Below are positions 21,769-31,700 of a stretch of DNA of 64,000 nt, piece by piece (the stretch's first letter is position 1; each line of letters begins with the position of its first letter). The notes under the pieces were generated by a model. That model was not told where the DNA came from. It did not search any database and worked only from the letters and a program-made list of their open reading frames with translations. Source of the stretch: Ignavibacteriales bacterium (GTDB lineage: Bacteria; Bacteroidota; Ignavibacteria; UBA10030; SZUA-254); contig JACRMQ010000001.1 in the NCBI GenBank assembly GCA_016214905.1, forward strand, positions 108,347-172,346, in the 5' to 3' direction. A program made the translations under genes and the position numbers.

Positions 21769-22191
21769 TTAATCTTCAACAGTTATTCCCATGCTTCGCG
21801 CAGTCCCTGCAATCATTTGCATCGCAGCATCAACATCGTTAGCATTCAAATCCGGCATTTTAGTTTCGGCAATTTCTCTTAATTGCTTTTTGGTCACCTT
21901 ACCAACTTTATTCCGATTTGGTTCACCTGATCCTTTTTCAATCTTCGCGGCTTTTGTTAATAAAACGGAAGCAGGAGGAGTTTTCGTAATAAACGTGAAC
22001 GACTTATCTGAAAAAACTGTAATAACAACGGGGATGATAAGTCCTTGCTTGTCTTGTGTACGTGAATTGAACTGTTTGCAGAATTCCATTATATTCACAC
22101 CTTTTTGACCCAATGCTGGACCAATAGGTGGTGCCGGAGTGGCTTGACCTGCAGGAATTTGTAATTTTATAAAACCAACAATTTTTTTCAT
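21769..22191 (-). CDS. rplK: 50S ribosomal protein L11
   Basis: L11 is in the GTPase-associated centre and is the substrate of PrmA methylation. The 140-aa protein shows [53 protein letters not shown] and the C-terminal [14 protein letters not shown]. It follows nusG by 24 bp. Confidence 0.98.
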   Translation of the reverse strand: MKKIVGFIKLQIPAGQATPAPPIGPALGQKGVNIMEFCKQFNSRTQDKQGLIIPVVITVFSDKSFTFITKTPPASVLLTKAAKIEKGSGEPNRNKVGKVTKKQLREIAETKMPDLNANDVDAAMQMIAGTARSMGITVED

Positions 22192-22215
22192 AAATTTATC
22201 CGATAAATTTGGAAA

Positions 22216-22764
22216 TTATTTTTCGATTTCAACTTGATTAAAGTCTAATTCAATCGGTGTTTTTCGACCGAATATGCTGACCATTACACGAAGTTTTAGT
22301 TTTTCTTCGTTAACATCTTGAACTATACCTGTAAAATTATTGAATGGTCCATCAATAACTTTTACTGGTTCACCAACATGAAAAGGCACTGCCATAACTT
22401 CAACATCTTTACGCTCTTCCATCCGTCCGATGAGTCGCTTAACCTCCTCATTATGCAGTGGAGTCGGCTCACCTCTTGGTCCGACAAAACTTATCACTGA
22501 AGGTGTAGATTGAATAATATGCTTGGTTGTTTTATCCAGAACCGCTTCAACAAGAATGTAACCGGGAAAAAATGTTTTTGTTTTGCTTTTCTTTTTACCC
22601 TCTTTGATTTCAAATATTTTTTCAGAAGGCACCAAGACATTAGTTATTTTTTCTTCCATCTTTTGAAGTTTGACTTCATTTTCTAGATGAGACTTAACTT
22701 TATTCTCATGTCCGGAATATGTCCTAACGGCATACCATCGTTTTTGTGGTGTTGCATCTTTCAC
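22216..22764 (-). CDS. nusG: Transcription termination/antitermination protein NusG
   Basis: NusG couples RNA polymerase to Rho or to the ribosome. The 182-aa protein has the NGN domain (RWYAVRTYSGHENKVKSHLE; FFPGYILVEAVL; FVGPRGEPTPL) and a C-terminal KOW domain (GEPVKVIDGPFNNFTGIVQD, RKTPIELDFNQVEIEK). It has the standard two-domain length. The secE gene lies 10 bp upstream. Confidence 0.97.
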   Translation of the reverse strand: MKDATPQKRWYAVRTYSGHENKVKSHLENEVKLQKMEEKITNVLVPSEKIFEIKEGKKKSKTKTFFPGYILVEAVLDKTTKHIIQSTPSVISFVGPRGEPTPLHNEEVKRLIGRMEERKDVEVMAVPFHVGEPVKVIDGPFNNFTGIVQDVNEEKLKLRVMVSIFGRKTPIELDFNQVEIEK

Positions 22765-22774
22765 ATTTGCCTCG

Positions 22775-22957
22775 TTACAGAATTACCTTCATGAGTGTAC
22801 TGACGACCCAATCGACTCCGAAAACAAACGCCGCAATTATCCCGCAAACAGCGAGAACAATAATAGTCGACTCTCGCAATTCCTCTTTGCTGGGCCATGT
22901 TACTTTTTTCATTTCTTTCACCGTATCGGTGAGAAATGCTATGATTTTTTCTTTCAT
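22775..22957 (-). CDS. secE: Preprotein translocase subunit SecE
   Basis: SecE is the small clamp subunit of the SecYEG channel. The 60-aa, single-membrane-span form is seen: an amphipathic helix with EMKKVTWPSKEELRESTIIV followed by the transmembrane segment VLAVCGIIAAFVFGVDWVV. The WPSKEE motif is the family hallmark. It is placed between tRNA-Trp and nusG, as in many bacteria. Confidence 0.96.
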   Translation of the reverse strand: MKEKIIAFLTDTVKEMKKVTWPSKEELRESTIIVLAVCGIIAAFVFGVDWVVSTLMKVIL

Positions 22958-22990
22958 ACAATACTCTTAAAAATTTATAAATTTCCGTTG

Positions 22991-23063
<73 letters not shown>

Positions 23064-23072
23064 ATGGAAAAA

Positions 23073-23222
23073 TTATTTTGTTTCCTTATGGGTAGTATGT
23101 TTATTGCACCACGGGCAATATTTTTTATACTCTACCCTTCCGGTTTGTTTTTTCTTGTTCTTAGTCGCAGTGTAATTACGACGTTTACACTCCGTACATT
23201 CTAATGTTATGTTATCTCGCAT
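23073..23222 (-). CDS. rpmG: 50S ribosomal protein L33
   Basis: A 49-aa gene between tRNA-Thr and tRNA-Trp. The translation begins [20 protein letters not shown] and ends [15 protein letters not shown]. The two Cys pairs (CTEC and CPWC) form the zinc ribbon of the C+ form of L33. This place, just before tRNA-Trp and secE, is a usual one for rpmG. Its start codon is preceded by a long A-rich stretch rather than a strong ribosome-binding site. Confidence 0.95.
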   Translation of the reverse strand: MRDNITLECTECKRRNYTATKNKKKQTGRVEYKKYCPWCNKHTTHKETK

Positions 23223-23255
23223 AGAAATTCATCCAATAAAAAAAATTATGAGCCG

Positions 23256-23328
23256 AGCTTGCGATCGGGATTGAACCGATGACCTCATCCTTACCAAGGA
23301 TGTGCTCTACCAACTGAGCTACGCAAGC
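23256..23328 (-). tRNA. trnT: tRNA-Thr (anticodon GGT)
   Basis: A 73-nt cloverleaf: acceptor GCTTGCG with CGCAAGC, D arm AGCTCAGTTGGTAGAGCA, anticodon GGT in CTTGGTAAG, and T-loop GGTTCAATCCC. It is the fourth tRNA of the cluster in transcription order. Confidence 0.95.
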
Positions 23329-23347
23329 GTTTCACTCGATATCTTCG

Positions 23348-23420
23348 AGCGGGAGACGGGATTCGGACCCGCGACCAACAGCTTGGAAGGCTGTGACTCT
23401 ACCAACTGAGTTACTCCCGC
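23348..23420 (-). tRNA. trnG: tRNA-Gly (anticodon TCC)
   Basis: A 73-nt cloverleaf: acceptor GCGGGAG with CTCCCGC, anticodon TCC in CTTCCAA, and T-loop GGTTCGAATCC. It is 19 bp upstream of the tRNA-Thr(GGT) gene. Confidence 0.95.
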
Positions 23421-23442
23421 ATAACAGCGTAACCTTCGGTCG

Positions 23443-23525
23443 TGGGCAGGGGGGGATTTGAACCTCCGAAGGCATGAGCCGACAGATTTACAGTCTGTTG
23501 CATTTGACCACTTTGCTACCTGCCC
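23443..23525 (-). tRNA. trnY: tRNA-Tyr (anticodon GTA)
   Basis: An 83-nt class II tRNA: acceptor GGGCAGG with CCTGCCC, anticodon GTA in CTGTAAA, a long variable arm (GGCTCATGCC region) and T-loop GGTTCAAATCC. The Thr-Tyr-Gly-Thr order is the classic cluster seen next to tuf/secE in many bacteria. Confidence 0.95.
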
Positions 23526-23546
23526 CATCTATTTTACTTTACCTTG

Positions 23547-23619
23547 AGCTGGCGATCAGATTTGAACTGATGACCTGCTGATTACAAATCAGCTGCTCTA
23601 CCAGCTGAGCTACGCCAGC
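23547..23619 (-). tRNA. trnT: tRNA-Thr (anticodon TGT)
   Basis: A 73-nt cloverleaf: acceptor GCTGGCG with CGCCAGC, anticodon TGT in TTTGTAA, and T-loop AGTTCAAATCT. It is the first gene of the tRNA operon. The AT-rich 285 bp upstream (23620-23904) must hold its promoter; I see a TTGGCA on the minus strand but no convincing -10 box at the right spacing. Confidence 0.95.
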
Positions 23620-23904
23620 ATTTATAGATTGAAATTTTCAATCTCTTTCAAATAATTATTTTAAAAAAAATAAATTTATTTCTTGCCAACCCTCGGATCG
23701 GAGTCAGCTTCTTCTACATTATTTGATTCAAAAACTGCTTAATTTCTCAAAAAAATGAAGATTATTTAGAAATTGGGGAACCCATTATTTTTTTTAGCTT
23801 AGTAATATAGTATTTTCAAGTTAAAAAACAAACATTTGCTTGAAATAATTACCTCGTATAACTAAAAAATATTGTCGTTAAACAACTGCACATCTAGACG
23901 ATTA

Positions 23905-25788
23905 TCACCGTGGATATTGTGCCTTTAGAGTAGGATCTATTTCGAATGCCATCTTTAAATATTTATTCGCTTCTTCCGGATTTTCAATCGAATTATAATA
24001 TAGTCCATAATTCAAGTACGACCTGGCATAAAGTTTTTTAATCCCAAGTGTATAAATATTTTCATTATCAGGTTCAATGTATGCATAGTCTACCTCCTTA
24101 AGTGCACTGCGATATGGTACCTTGCTTAATTTAAATGCTACCCCTGATGGAATTTTATAATATCCTTGAACGTATTGATCTTCAATCTCGGGAGTGATAT
24201 ATATCGAACGATTAGAAATATTTTTTTCAATGATACCTTGAATCATCCGCTGGTAATGATATTCGATAACATTTGGATTGTATGGTAGATTTTTTTCAAA
24301 TTTATTCAACTCTCTCCGTATATTATTCAACTCAGTATTAAGTGATTCGAATAACCATGGGAAACGGTTTTGTAATTGGTCATAATACCATGACCGACGA
24401 AGGAGTTCTTTATCAATAACTACCACATCTTCTCTTTCATTCTCAATCGATTGAAGATAATATGCAGCCGATACAAAATAATCCCACTGATATGAAATAA
24501 TTATTGAATTTTTATCCACTGATTTAAACATATCTCGCGTATAATTTTCAACTATTACATTTTTACTTTCAGCGGCCCGATCATAATTCAGAAATATTAT
24601 GATCACTGCGAAAATAATTCCAGCGATAGTAAGATAATGATACTTGATTTTTTTAATTGCCAAAGAATAAATCCACGCCACACCAAATCCAACCCAAATC
24701 GCGATTGTTATATACGCGAGTAAAAAGTATGAATCAATGTCGTGTATATCGTAGTTTATTGAGTAAAATAGCGTTGTTAAAAAAAGTATTGATGTGAAAA
24801 TGAATATCTTTTTATGCCGTTTAAATAAAAACATCGATCCTGCTATTGAGAAAATGATCGGATAATATGCCAATTCAGTTGGTAGATTATTTATAAAATA
24901 ATTGAACTGTTTTGCGGCACTCTCCGTCGATGAAAATATCCAAACCCTATAAACTTTACCGCTGAAATGCCAAAACCATCTCTCAAGATCGATCGGATTT
25001 CCCCAATTCAACAACGGATGTTGAGTTGCTCTAACCGGTAAATATAAATAAACCGAAAACCCTATTATGAATGGAATAATTAATATTGCTATCCTTTTCA
25101 ATGATGTCGACTTAAAACCATATGTGGTGAAGAATATAAATATCGTGGCTGGAGCTAATAAGATGGTCGTTAAATGATTGGCGAATGATATTCCGAGCAA
25201 AAATGAAAATAACAACCACGATCTTTCTCCATCTCCTTCTTCAAAATATTTATTATCTATAAGGTCTGGGGAATAAATCGCTCGAATCAAACTAAATAGC
25301 AGTATTGATAAAAATAATAGATGAAGTGAATACACCTCGATAGATGCCGATTGCGACCAAAATGTTGCAGAAAATCCCAATGTTATCGTTCCAAGAATTG
25401 CAGGTAGGAATGAAAGAGTTGTGATTTCTGATTCTTGTTTAATTGCAGAACGATTATTTTTCTTTTGCCCAAGCAATATAACTTTTTGTAACACGTACAA
25501 TAGTCGGAAGAAAAAATATAATGTGGCGGAACAAAGAAATGACGACATCAAATTTAACTGATGAATTTTCCTGAGGCCCAGCGGAAGATGAGAGAATATC
25601 CATCCGATCAACGTGAACATCGGATAACCGGTAGGGTGAGCGATTCCCAAAGTACCACACACTGTTGCTAATTCACCGCTATCAATAAAATCAATAGACC
25701 GATTTACCGTCATCGTATAAATAATGAACGAAAAAAGAGAAACGCTCAAAGCGATAATATTTTCTTGTTTTTTTACAGTAAGCTTCAT
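23905..25788 (-). CDS. DUF2723 family polytopic membrane protein (TMEM260-like)
   Basis: The 627-aa protein has about ten hydrophobic segments in its first 400 residues and a soluble C-terminal half. The N-terminal motif DSGELATVCGTLGIAHPTGYP (residues about 36-56) is the DUF2723 signature, shared with the eukaryotic protein O-mannosyltransferase TMEM260. A GT-C type glycosyl transfer to secreted proteins at the membrane is thus possible. The last 60 residues (YARSYLNYGLYYNSIENPEE, ANKYLKMAFEIDP) resemble one TPR pair. It stands alone on the minus strand, next to an island of secreted proteins that could be substrates. That link is inference. Confidence 0.8.
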   Translation of the reverse strand: MKLTVKKQENIIALSVSLFSFIIYTMTVNRSIDFIDSGELATVCGTLGIAHPTGYPMFTLIGWIFSHLPLGLRKIHQLNLMSSFLCSATLYFFFRLLYVLQKVILLGQKKNNRSAIKQESEITTLSFLPAILGTITLGFSATFWSQSASIEVYSLHLLFLSILLFSLIRAIYSPDLIDNKYFEEGDGERSWLLFSFLLGISFANHLTTILLAPATIFIFFTTYGFKSTSLKRIAILIIPFIIGFSVYLYLPVRATQHPLLNWGNPIDLERWFWHFSGKVYRVWIFSSTESAAKQFNYFINNLPTELAYYPIIFSIAGSMFLFKRHKKIFIFTSILFLTTLFYSINYDIHDIDSYFLLAYITIAIWVGFGVAWIYSLAIKKIKYHYLTIAGIIFAVIIIFLNYDRAAESKNVIVENYTRDMFKSVDKNSIIISYQWDYFVSAAYYLQSIENEREDVVVIDKELLRRSWYYDQLQNRFPWLFESLNTELNNIRRELNKFEKNLPYNPNVIEYHYQRMIQGIIEKNISNRSIYITPEIEDQYVQGYYKIPSGVAFKLSKVPYRSALKEVDYAYIEPDNENIYTLGIKKLYARSYLNYGLYYNSIENPEEANKYLKMAFEIDPTLKAQYPR

Positions 25789-26016
25789 AGGTTTATGAAA
25801 ATTCGAGATCTAAATTTCTTAAATTCTTTCGAATATTCCAATTTGTTTAATTTAAAAAAATAACGGTTTGTTTTTTCCATATTTATTTTCAATTTTGTAC
25901 TTCAGTATATTTTAAATTTTTATGATGAACAAATTTATAGGAGATATTTCCCATAGATTAATCGTTGATCTGGGCGTCTGATCATAATTATAATTCTTCA
26001 TGATATCACGTTTAAA

Positions 26017-26991
26017 ATGACAACATCTATTTGTGCAGTAGTATTATCAACGCTTCTGATTATCAGTTGCAGAGAATTCGATTCCGAGGTTCGTATTAAT
26101 ACGACGGACCAACCAGGAATTTTTGAATTGAAATCACTCAACAATCACCTTCATGCTGAAATATTTTCAATTGCTCAGCTAACTCCAACTGCGTTGATTG
26201 CCGGTAGCGACTCCGGCAATATTTTTAAGATATCAGCATCAAGTGGAATGATCGAATTATATTCTTCTTATGGAGAGTCCTACAATATTGTCTCTCTGCA
26301 TGTCGGCGATTCTTTAAATATTGTATTGTTGAACAGTAATTCGGACATTGGAAAATCTACCGATGGCGGACTAACCTGGCACCCCTGGAGCGAAAATCTT
26401 GATGGAAAAATTATTATCACACTCTACTATCAAGTTTCTACAAATCGTTTTTATATCGGTTCATCCGATGGTTCGATATACCACAGGTCGTTTGCCGATA
26501 CAATCTGGTATCCTATTACCAATCTACACCGATCTGTTACATCGTTCACTTCATCCGATTCTACCAATCTCTTCGCAGGTACATGGAGCAGCGGGATTTT
26601 CAAAATAAATTTGCAGACCAATCAAATCGAAGGAATTAACTCTGGATTATTGAATCCATATATTAAAACCCTTCACACTTGCAAAAACAATAAAATATTC
26701 GCAGGAACCTATGGTGACGGGATTTTCTATTCTAGTAATAATGGAATATTCTGGTTCAATTATTCAAAAATATTAGATACAGCCATCATAAATAATCTCG
26801 ATGCAACTTCGAATTATGATTTGATAGCAACAACAAACTCAGCACTCTACATCATCAAAAACAATTCATCTTCGCATTCAATTGGAATCTTCGATTCAAC
26901 GAACATTTTGATAAACACACTCATCGTTGACATCAATGATCGTATTTACATTGGAACAAATGATGGTATATATCGTGCGGATCCAAAATAA
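26017..26991 (+). CDS. Lipoprotein with beta-propeller (BNR-like) repeats
   Basis: The N-terminus MTTSICAVVLSTLLIISC is a lipoprotein signal with Cys at residue 18, so the 324-aa protein is probably anchored to a membrane. The body has repeating blades with the pattern SxDGGxxW or similar (STDGGLTWHPWSENLDG, SSNNGIFWFNYS, IGTNDGIYRAD), typical of BNR/two-component-regulator-type propellers. No catalytic residues are apparent. The start is fixed by an upstream in-frame stop. The PLD-like gene begins 36 bp later and may be cotranscribed. Confidence 0.65.
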   Translation: MTTSICAVVLSTLLIISCREFDSEVRINTTDQPGIFELKSLNNHLHAEIFSIAQLTPTALIAGSDSGNIFKISASSGMIELYSSYGESYNIVSLHVGDSLNIVLLNSNSDIGKSTDGGLTWHPWSENLDGKIIITLYYQVSTNRFYIGSSDGSIYHRSFADTIWYPITNLHRSVTSFTSSDSTNLFAGTWSSGIFKINLQTNQIEGINSGLLNPYIKTLHTCKNNKIFAGTYGDGIFYSSNNGIFWFNYSKILDTAIINNLDATSNYDLIATTNSALYIIKNNSSSHSIGIFDSTNILINTLIVDINDRIYIGTNDGIYRADPK

Positions 26992-27026
26992 TCATCGATA
27001 TCTATAACTTTCTTTTGAACGACATC

Positions 27027-28256
27027 ATGTATAAGATTTTTAAATTTATTTTATTTATACCTTTTTTAATCCCGATTACCGCCTTAAGATCGCAATCGAA
27101 CGATTACATCGAATTGGTAGAAAGTTATCCGATTGAAACTACACTTGATGATACGAGTATCCGAAATACGCCCGATGTTTGGATGGAAATGATTAAAGGT
27201 GCAAAACAATCACTTGACATCGAACAATTTTACATTTCTACTCAAGCTGGTGAGCCCCTTGATGCAATCATCAAAGAAATCATTGCCGCATCCGAACGGG
27301 GAGTCAGAGTTAGAGTAATTGCAGATAGTAGAATGTACAGAACATATCCCGAGACGATTGACTTACTGAAGAAACAAAAAAATATTTCAGCACGAATAAT
27401 TGACTTCGGAAAAATTGCAGGTGGAATTCAACATGCAAAATATTTTATTGTTGATAACGAAGAAATATTTTTGGGTAGTCAGAATTTTGATTGGCGGGCA
27501 CTGAAGCATATTCATGAATTGGGAGTTCGAGTACGGAACAAGGAACTTGCAAAAATATTCGGCGATGTTTTTGAGATCGATTGGAATTTATCCGACACGA
27601 GCAGAACCAAAATATTATCAAAGAGTATCACTAATAAAAAGTATAGCCGTCCCATCACTTTAATCGGACAGGTGAATGATACTATATCTCTCATACCTAC
27701 GATGAGTCCGATTTCTGCAATTCCAGACTCGACACTATGGGATGAGAATTGGATTACAAAGATGATTGATTTAGCTAAGAATGAAATCTTATGTCAGTTC
27801 CTCACTTACTCACCATTAACGAGAGATAAAAAATATTACGCGGTATTGGATGACGCACTTCGGCGAGCGGCAGTTCGTGGAGTGAAAGTGAAAATTATTG
27901 TATCCGACTGGTCTAAAGATCATCCGACGATAGATCATTTAAAAAGTTTATCCATGGTCCCGAACATCGAAATAAAATTCAGTTCAATACCGGAATGGTC
28001 AGGCGGCTACATTCCCTTCGCACGAGTAGATCATTGCAAATATTTAGTCGTGGATTCTGCGCAATGCTGGATCGGGACAAGCAATTGGGAAAAGAGTTAT
28101 TTTTATACCTCCCGGAATTTAGGATTATGTATTTCGAATAATTCTATCGCTCAAAAAGTGAGGAATATTTTTCAATTGAGTTGGAATAGTCATTATATAG
28201 AATTGATAAAACTCGACATCGAATATAGTCCCCGCGAGCATGGAGAGAGGCGATGA
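27027..28256 (+). CDS. Secreted phospholipase D family protein, PLD3/PLD4-like
   Basis: Two HxKxxxxD motifs are present: HAKYFIVD, followed by GSQNFDWRA, and HCKYLVVD, followed by GTSNWEKSYF. The spacing and the GSxNxDWR and GTSNWxxxYF contexts resemble the PLD3/PLD4 subfamily, whose animal members are 5' exonucleases of single-stranded nucleic acid, more closely than they resemble cardiolipin synthases. A signal-like N-terminus (YKIFKFILFIPFLIPITALR) suggests export. I chose the ATG at 27027 (409 aa) over a TTG 12 bp upstream. Substrate here is unknown; nucleic acid or phospholipid are both possible. Confidence 0.75.
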   Translation: MYKIFKFILFIPFLIPITALRSQSNDYIELVESYPIETTLDDTSIRNTPDVWMEMIKGAKQSLDIEQFYISTQAGEPLDAIIKEIIAASERGVRVRVIADSRMYRTYPETIDLLKKQKNISARIIDFGKIAGGIQHAKYFIVDNEEIFLGSQNFDWRALKHIHELGVRVRNKELAKIFGDVFEIDWNLSDTSRTKILSKSITNKKYSRPITLIGQVNDTISLIPTMSPISAIPDSTLWDENWITKMIDLAKNEILCQFLTYSPLTRDKKYYAVLDDALRRAAVRGVKVKIIVSDWSKDHPTIDHLKSLSMVPNIEIKFSSIPEWSGGYIPFARVDHCKYLVVDSAQCWIGTSNWEKSYFYTSRNLGLCISNNSIAQKVRNIFQLSWNSHYIELIKLDIEYSPREHGERR

Positions 28257-28772
28257 GAAAGCTGGGATTATTTCATTTAACGGATCCAGTATTTGTTCGA
28301 TTATTAATCAGAAAAAACATACTGCAAATCCATTCTCTTCCCTCAGCTTAAAATTAATATATTGCTGTTTTTACGCTATTTTAAAGGTTTTTAATCGAAC
28401 ATCTAAATCTATATTTTTCACATAAATCTATGTTGGTTTTTCCAAATAATTCAGTTATAATATGCCAACAAAGGCATTGTGGAAAATGCAACCTATCACA
28501 TAGATCGAATTTAAATATCTAGGCCATCAACTGATTTAATTCAATCTGCACTTGGTTGCAATCGGCTCCTCCTTATCGTAATATTTCTTCATTTCCAGTA
28601 ATAATACAATACAGACTCGATTACGAGTATCGTTACACTTCCATGTTTTGATTAAATGATAATCAAATCAAAAATATTTTTCATTATATCCTGTTATCGA
28701 TAATAAATCAAAATATTATGAGACATATCAAGGCTATATACTATTTCACAACATTATAAAGGAGTATTTATC
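28257..28772. other. Intergenic region before the secreted-protein island
   Basis: This 516-bp AT-rich stretch has no convincing gene; a 61-codon frame at 28240-28425 overlaps the PLD-like gene end and has no family features. An 8-bp inverted repeat (TTTTGATT, 28646-28653, with AATCAAAA, 28666-28673) could be an operator. A GGAG ribosome-binding site (28761-28764) serves the next gene. I see no clear promoter. Confidence 0.5.
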
Positions 28773-31700
28773 ATGACCCGCAATTTATCATTTTTTATAT
28801 TTTTATGCGGTATAATCATTTTGTCATTTATATTGATTACGTCCGCATTCGGGAGACAACAATCAACTTCCTCCGACAAAATATACTCGGTGATAAATCA
28901 GACTATTGAGTTGATGAAATCTGAAGGTATTACCGCAAAAAATGCCCGCCAGATGAGCGTTGCAAAAAAATACAATTCACTTATGACACAATTTGATCAG
29001 ACCGGAAGATTCGGTCTGATTCTAGACGTAAAAAATATTTCATCTAACCTCCTGGCATACCTTGGTTCGCTGGGGTGCGAGATTCGGTTAACGGTTCCTG
29101 AAGCAAACTTAATTTCTGTTTATTCACCAATCGATAAGATCGAATCAATAGCGGAATTAGAGGATGTAAAAATTATTCGTCCAATAATGCAAGGAGTTTC
29201 AAATACAGGATCTGTTACTTCGGAAGGAGATACCGTTCATCATGCCCTGGATGTTCGTAACGAATTAAATGTTAATGGCGACCTCGTAAATGTTGGTGTC
29301 ATCTCAGATGGTTGTACAAATTGGGTTCAATCACAGATACTGGGAGATTTACCGAATACTTTTGGTCCGGGGAATTACACATTCCAACCGCCTGCAAATA
29401 ATTGTATAGGATCGGGAGATGAAGGTACGGCAATGATGGAAATTGTAAACGACATCTCACCAAATTCTAACCTTTATTTTTATGGCGCACTCGGGATTGG
29501 CGGTGGAAGCCCCACGATGATCGATGCTATCAAACGATTGGTGCGAGAAAAAAATTGTGATGTTATTGTAGATGACTTAACATACTTTGACCAACCGATG
29601 TTCGAAGATGGAACTCCCGCAACCGCCGGTTGTATTTCAGCATGGGCAAAGTGGGCAAACGACACGGGAGTTGTTTATATCAGTTCGGCAGGCAATTGGG
29701 CGAAAGGAGGAAACACAGATCGATCTCATTATCAGTCGATGTACAACGACATTGATCCTATCCATGCGACGCCCGGTGTAAAGCCTCTACCTAATGGACC
29801 GATTCCAATTCCACCACCAAATCAGCCACCACCAAATGTTTTTGATAATCTTCACGATTTCAATACGGCAGCGGGCTTCGACCCGGGGTTACAGGTAATC
29901 ATACCAGGATATTCAGGGACCGGTGAACCTCCAAGAATGTATGTTATTTTAGAATGGACAGATCCGACCGGTGTAATGCCCGATGCATGGGGTGCCTCAT
30001 CAGATGATTATGATTTATATCTCTACGATAAAAATTTAGTCATACGTAAAGCAAGCAGCACAAACAATCAAGTAGGCGCTCAAAATCCATACGAAGCATT
30101 ATGGTATTATAATATTTACCCCACACCGGAAACTTTAAATGTAGTAATCACACATTTCGGTCCGTTTGGAACACCCGCAAAATTACTTGGTATGTACATC
30201 TCTGGTTGTTCGTGGGTTGAATATAATACTCCGGAGAACAGTATTTGGGGACAACCCGGTGTACCTGAAGTTATCGCTGTTGGTGGAGTAAATTATAATG
30301 ATGCAAACAGTGGCTACATCTACAGTTCTCGGGGTAATTATGATGTTTATGTCCCGGCATTTAGCAGCAGACCCAAACCCGATGTTGTGGCTCTTACAGG
30401 AGGTGTTATCACAGGTGTTGGTGGTTTTGGATTCTGGGATGGAACGAATTGGCGATTTTGGGGAACATCTGCATCTGCCCCACACGTTGCGGGAATGACC
30501 GCTTTATTGTTATCCAAATATCCGGCGTTCACTCCTGCACAAGTGCATTCGAAATTTGAGCGAACAGCGGTTGACTTAGGCGTTGCCGGCTTCGATCAGA
30601 TTTTTGGTAACGGAAGGCTCGACATCGAACTTGCATTGTTAGAGCTCGACAAATCAGTTGGCAGTGATGGTCCCTACACAATGAATAATACTGTTGGTTC
30701 ACCGATGTTTTTTGGAACTTCGGCGGGTTATGCTTCAAACACGATTACAATAAGCGGAGGAATATGGCCCCCCGCCACAGTCAGCAGTACGGTTAATGTT
30801 TCTTCTGATAATCCATACACCGATGCGAGTGTGTTAGATCCCGGATGTCCAACGGTTAAACGATGGTATCAATTTACACAAACACTTGGTCTCTCTAGGA
30901 TGTACAGCTCAGATATCACTGCGTATATCGATGAAACGGAACGTGCGGCATCGGGAATAAATTCAGATGATTTAAGAATCATCCACTGGAATGGAAATTA
31001 TTTCAACGTTCTTCCCACGTTTGCTAGTGCAAAAAAAGTTGGTAACACATGGAAAGTTACCGGGCGTGATCTTACGGCAGATTTTTCACCATTCTTCATC
31101 GGTCATCTTACAAGAGGAATAGCATTAACTCCACCGCCCGACACTTCGGGCAGAAACGATTCAACCATCATTCTAAAATATTCATTGAAGAATACAGGTA
31201 ACGGATGGGATACTCTTTCAATTAACATAGCCGATAACAAAGGATGGTCGATATCCCCAAACGATACGGCTCTTTCACTAACCTCCAATCAAGAAGTTCA
31301 AATTGAATATTCTGTAAAGATTTCTTCGAGCGATCCGGTTGGGACAATAGATACTTTACAAATCATTGCACAATCTATTTCTGATACGAATTACAAAGAC
31401 ACTGCATACACAACCATAGAAATAACATTGGGAGAATCCAAAATCACACACGATATGTTGGTTGGCTGGAACATGCTATCATTACCGTTGCTTGTAACAG
31501 ATCAAAGAAAAGAAATAATATATCCAACTGCTATCTCAAAAGCATTCGGTTATGATGGTTCATATACAATTGCTGAAACATTAAAATACAGTCTCGGTTA
31601 CTGGGTAAAATTCGATAGCGCTGAATCTATCGACATTACCGGATATAAATTCGAGAATGATACAATCGATGTTATCGACAAATGGAATATGATAGGGTGT

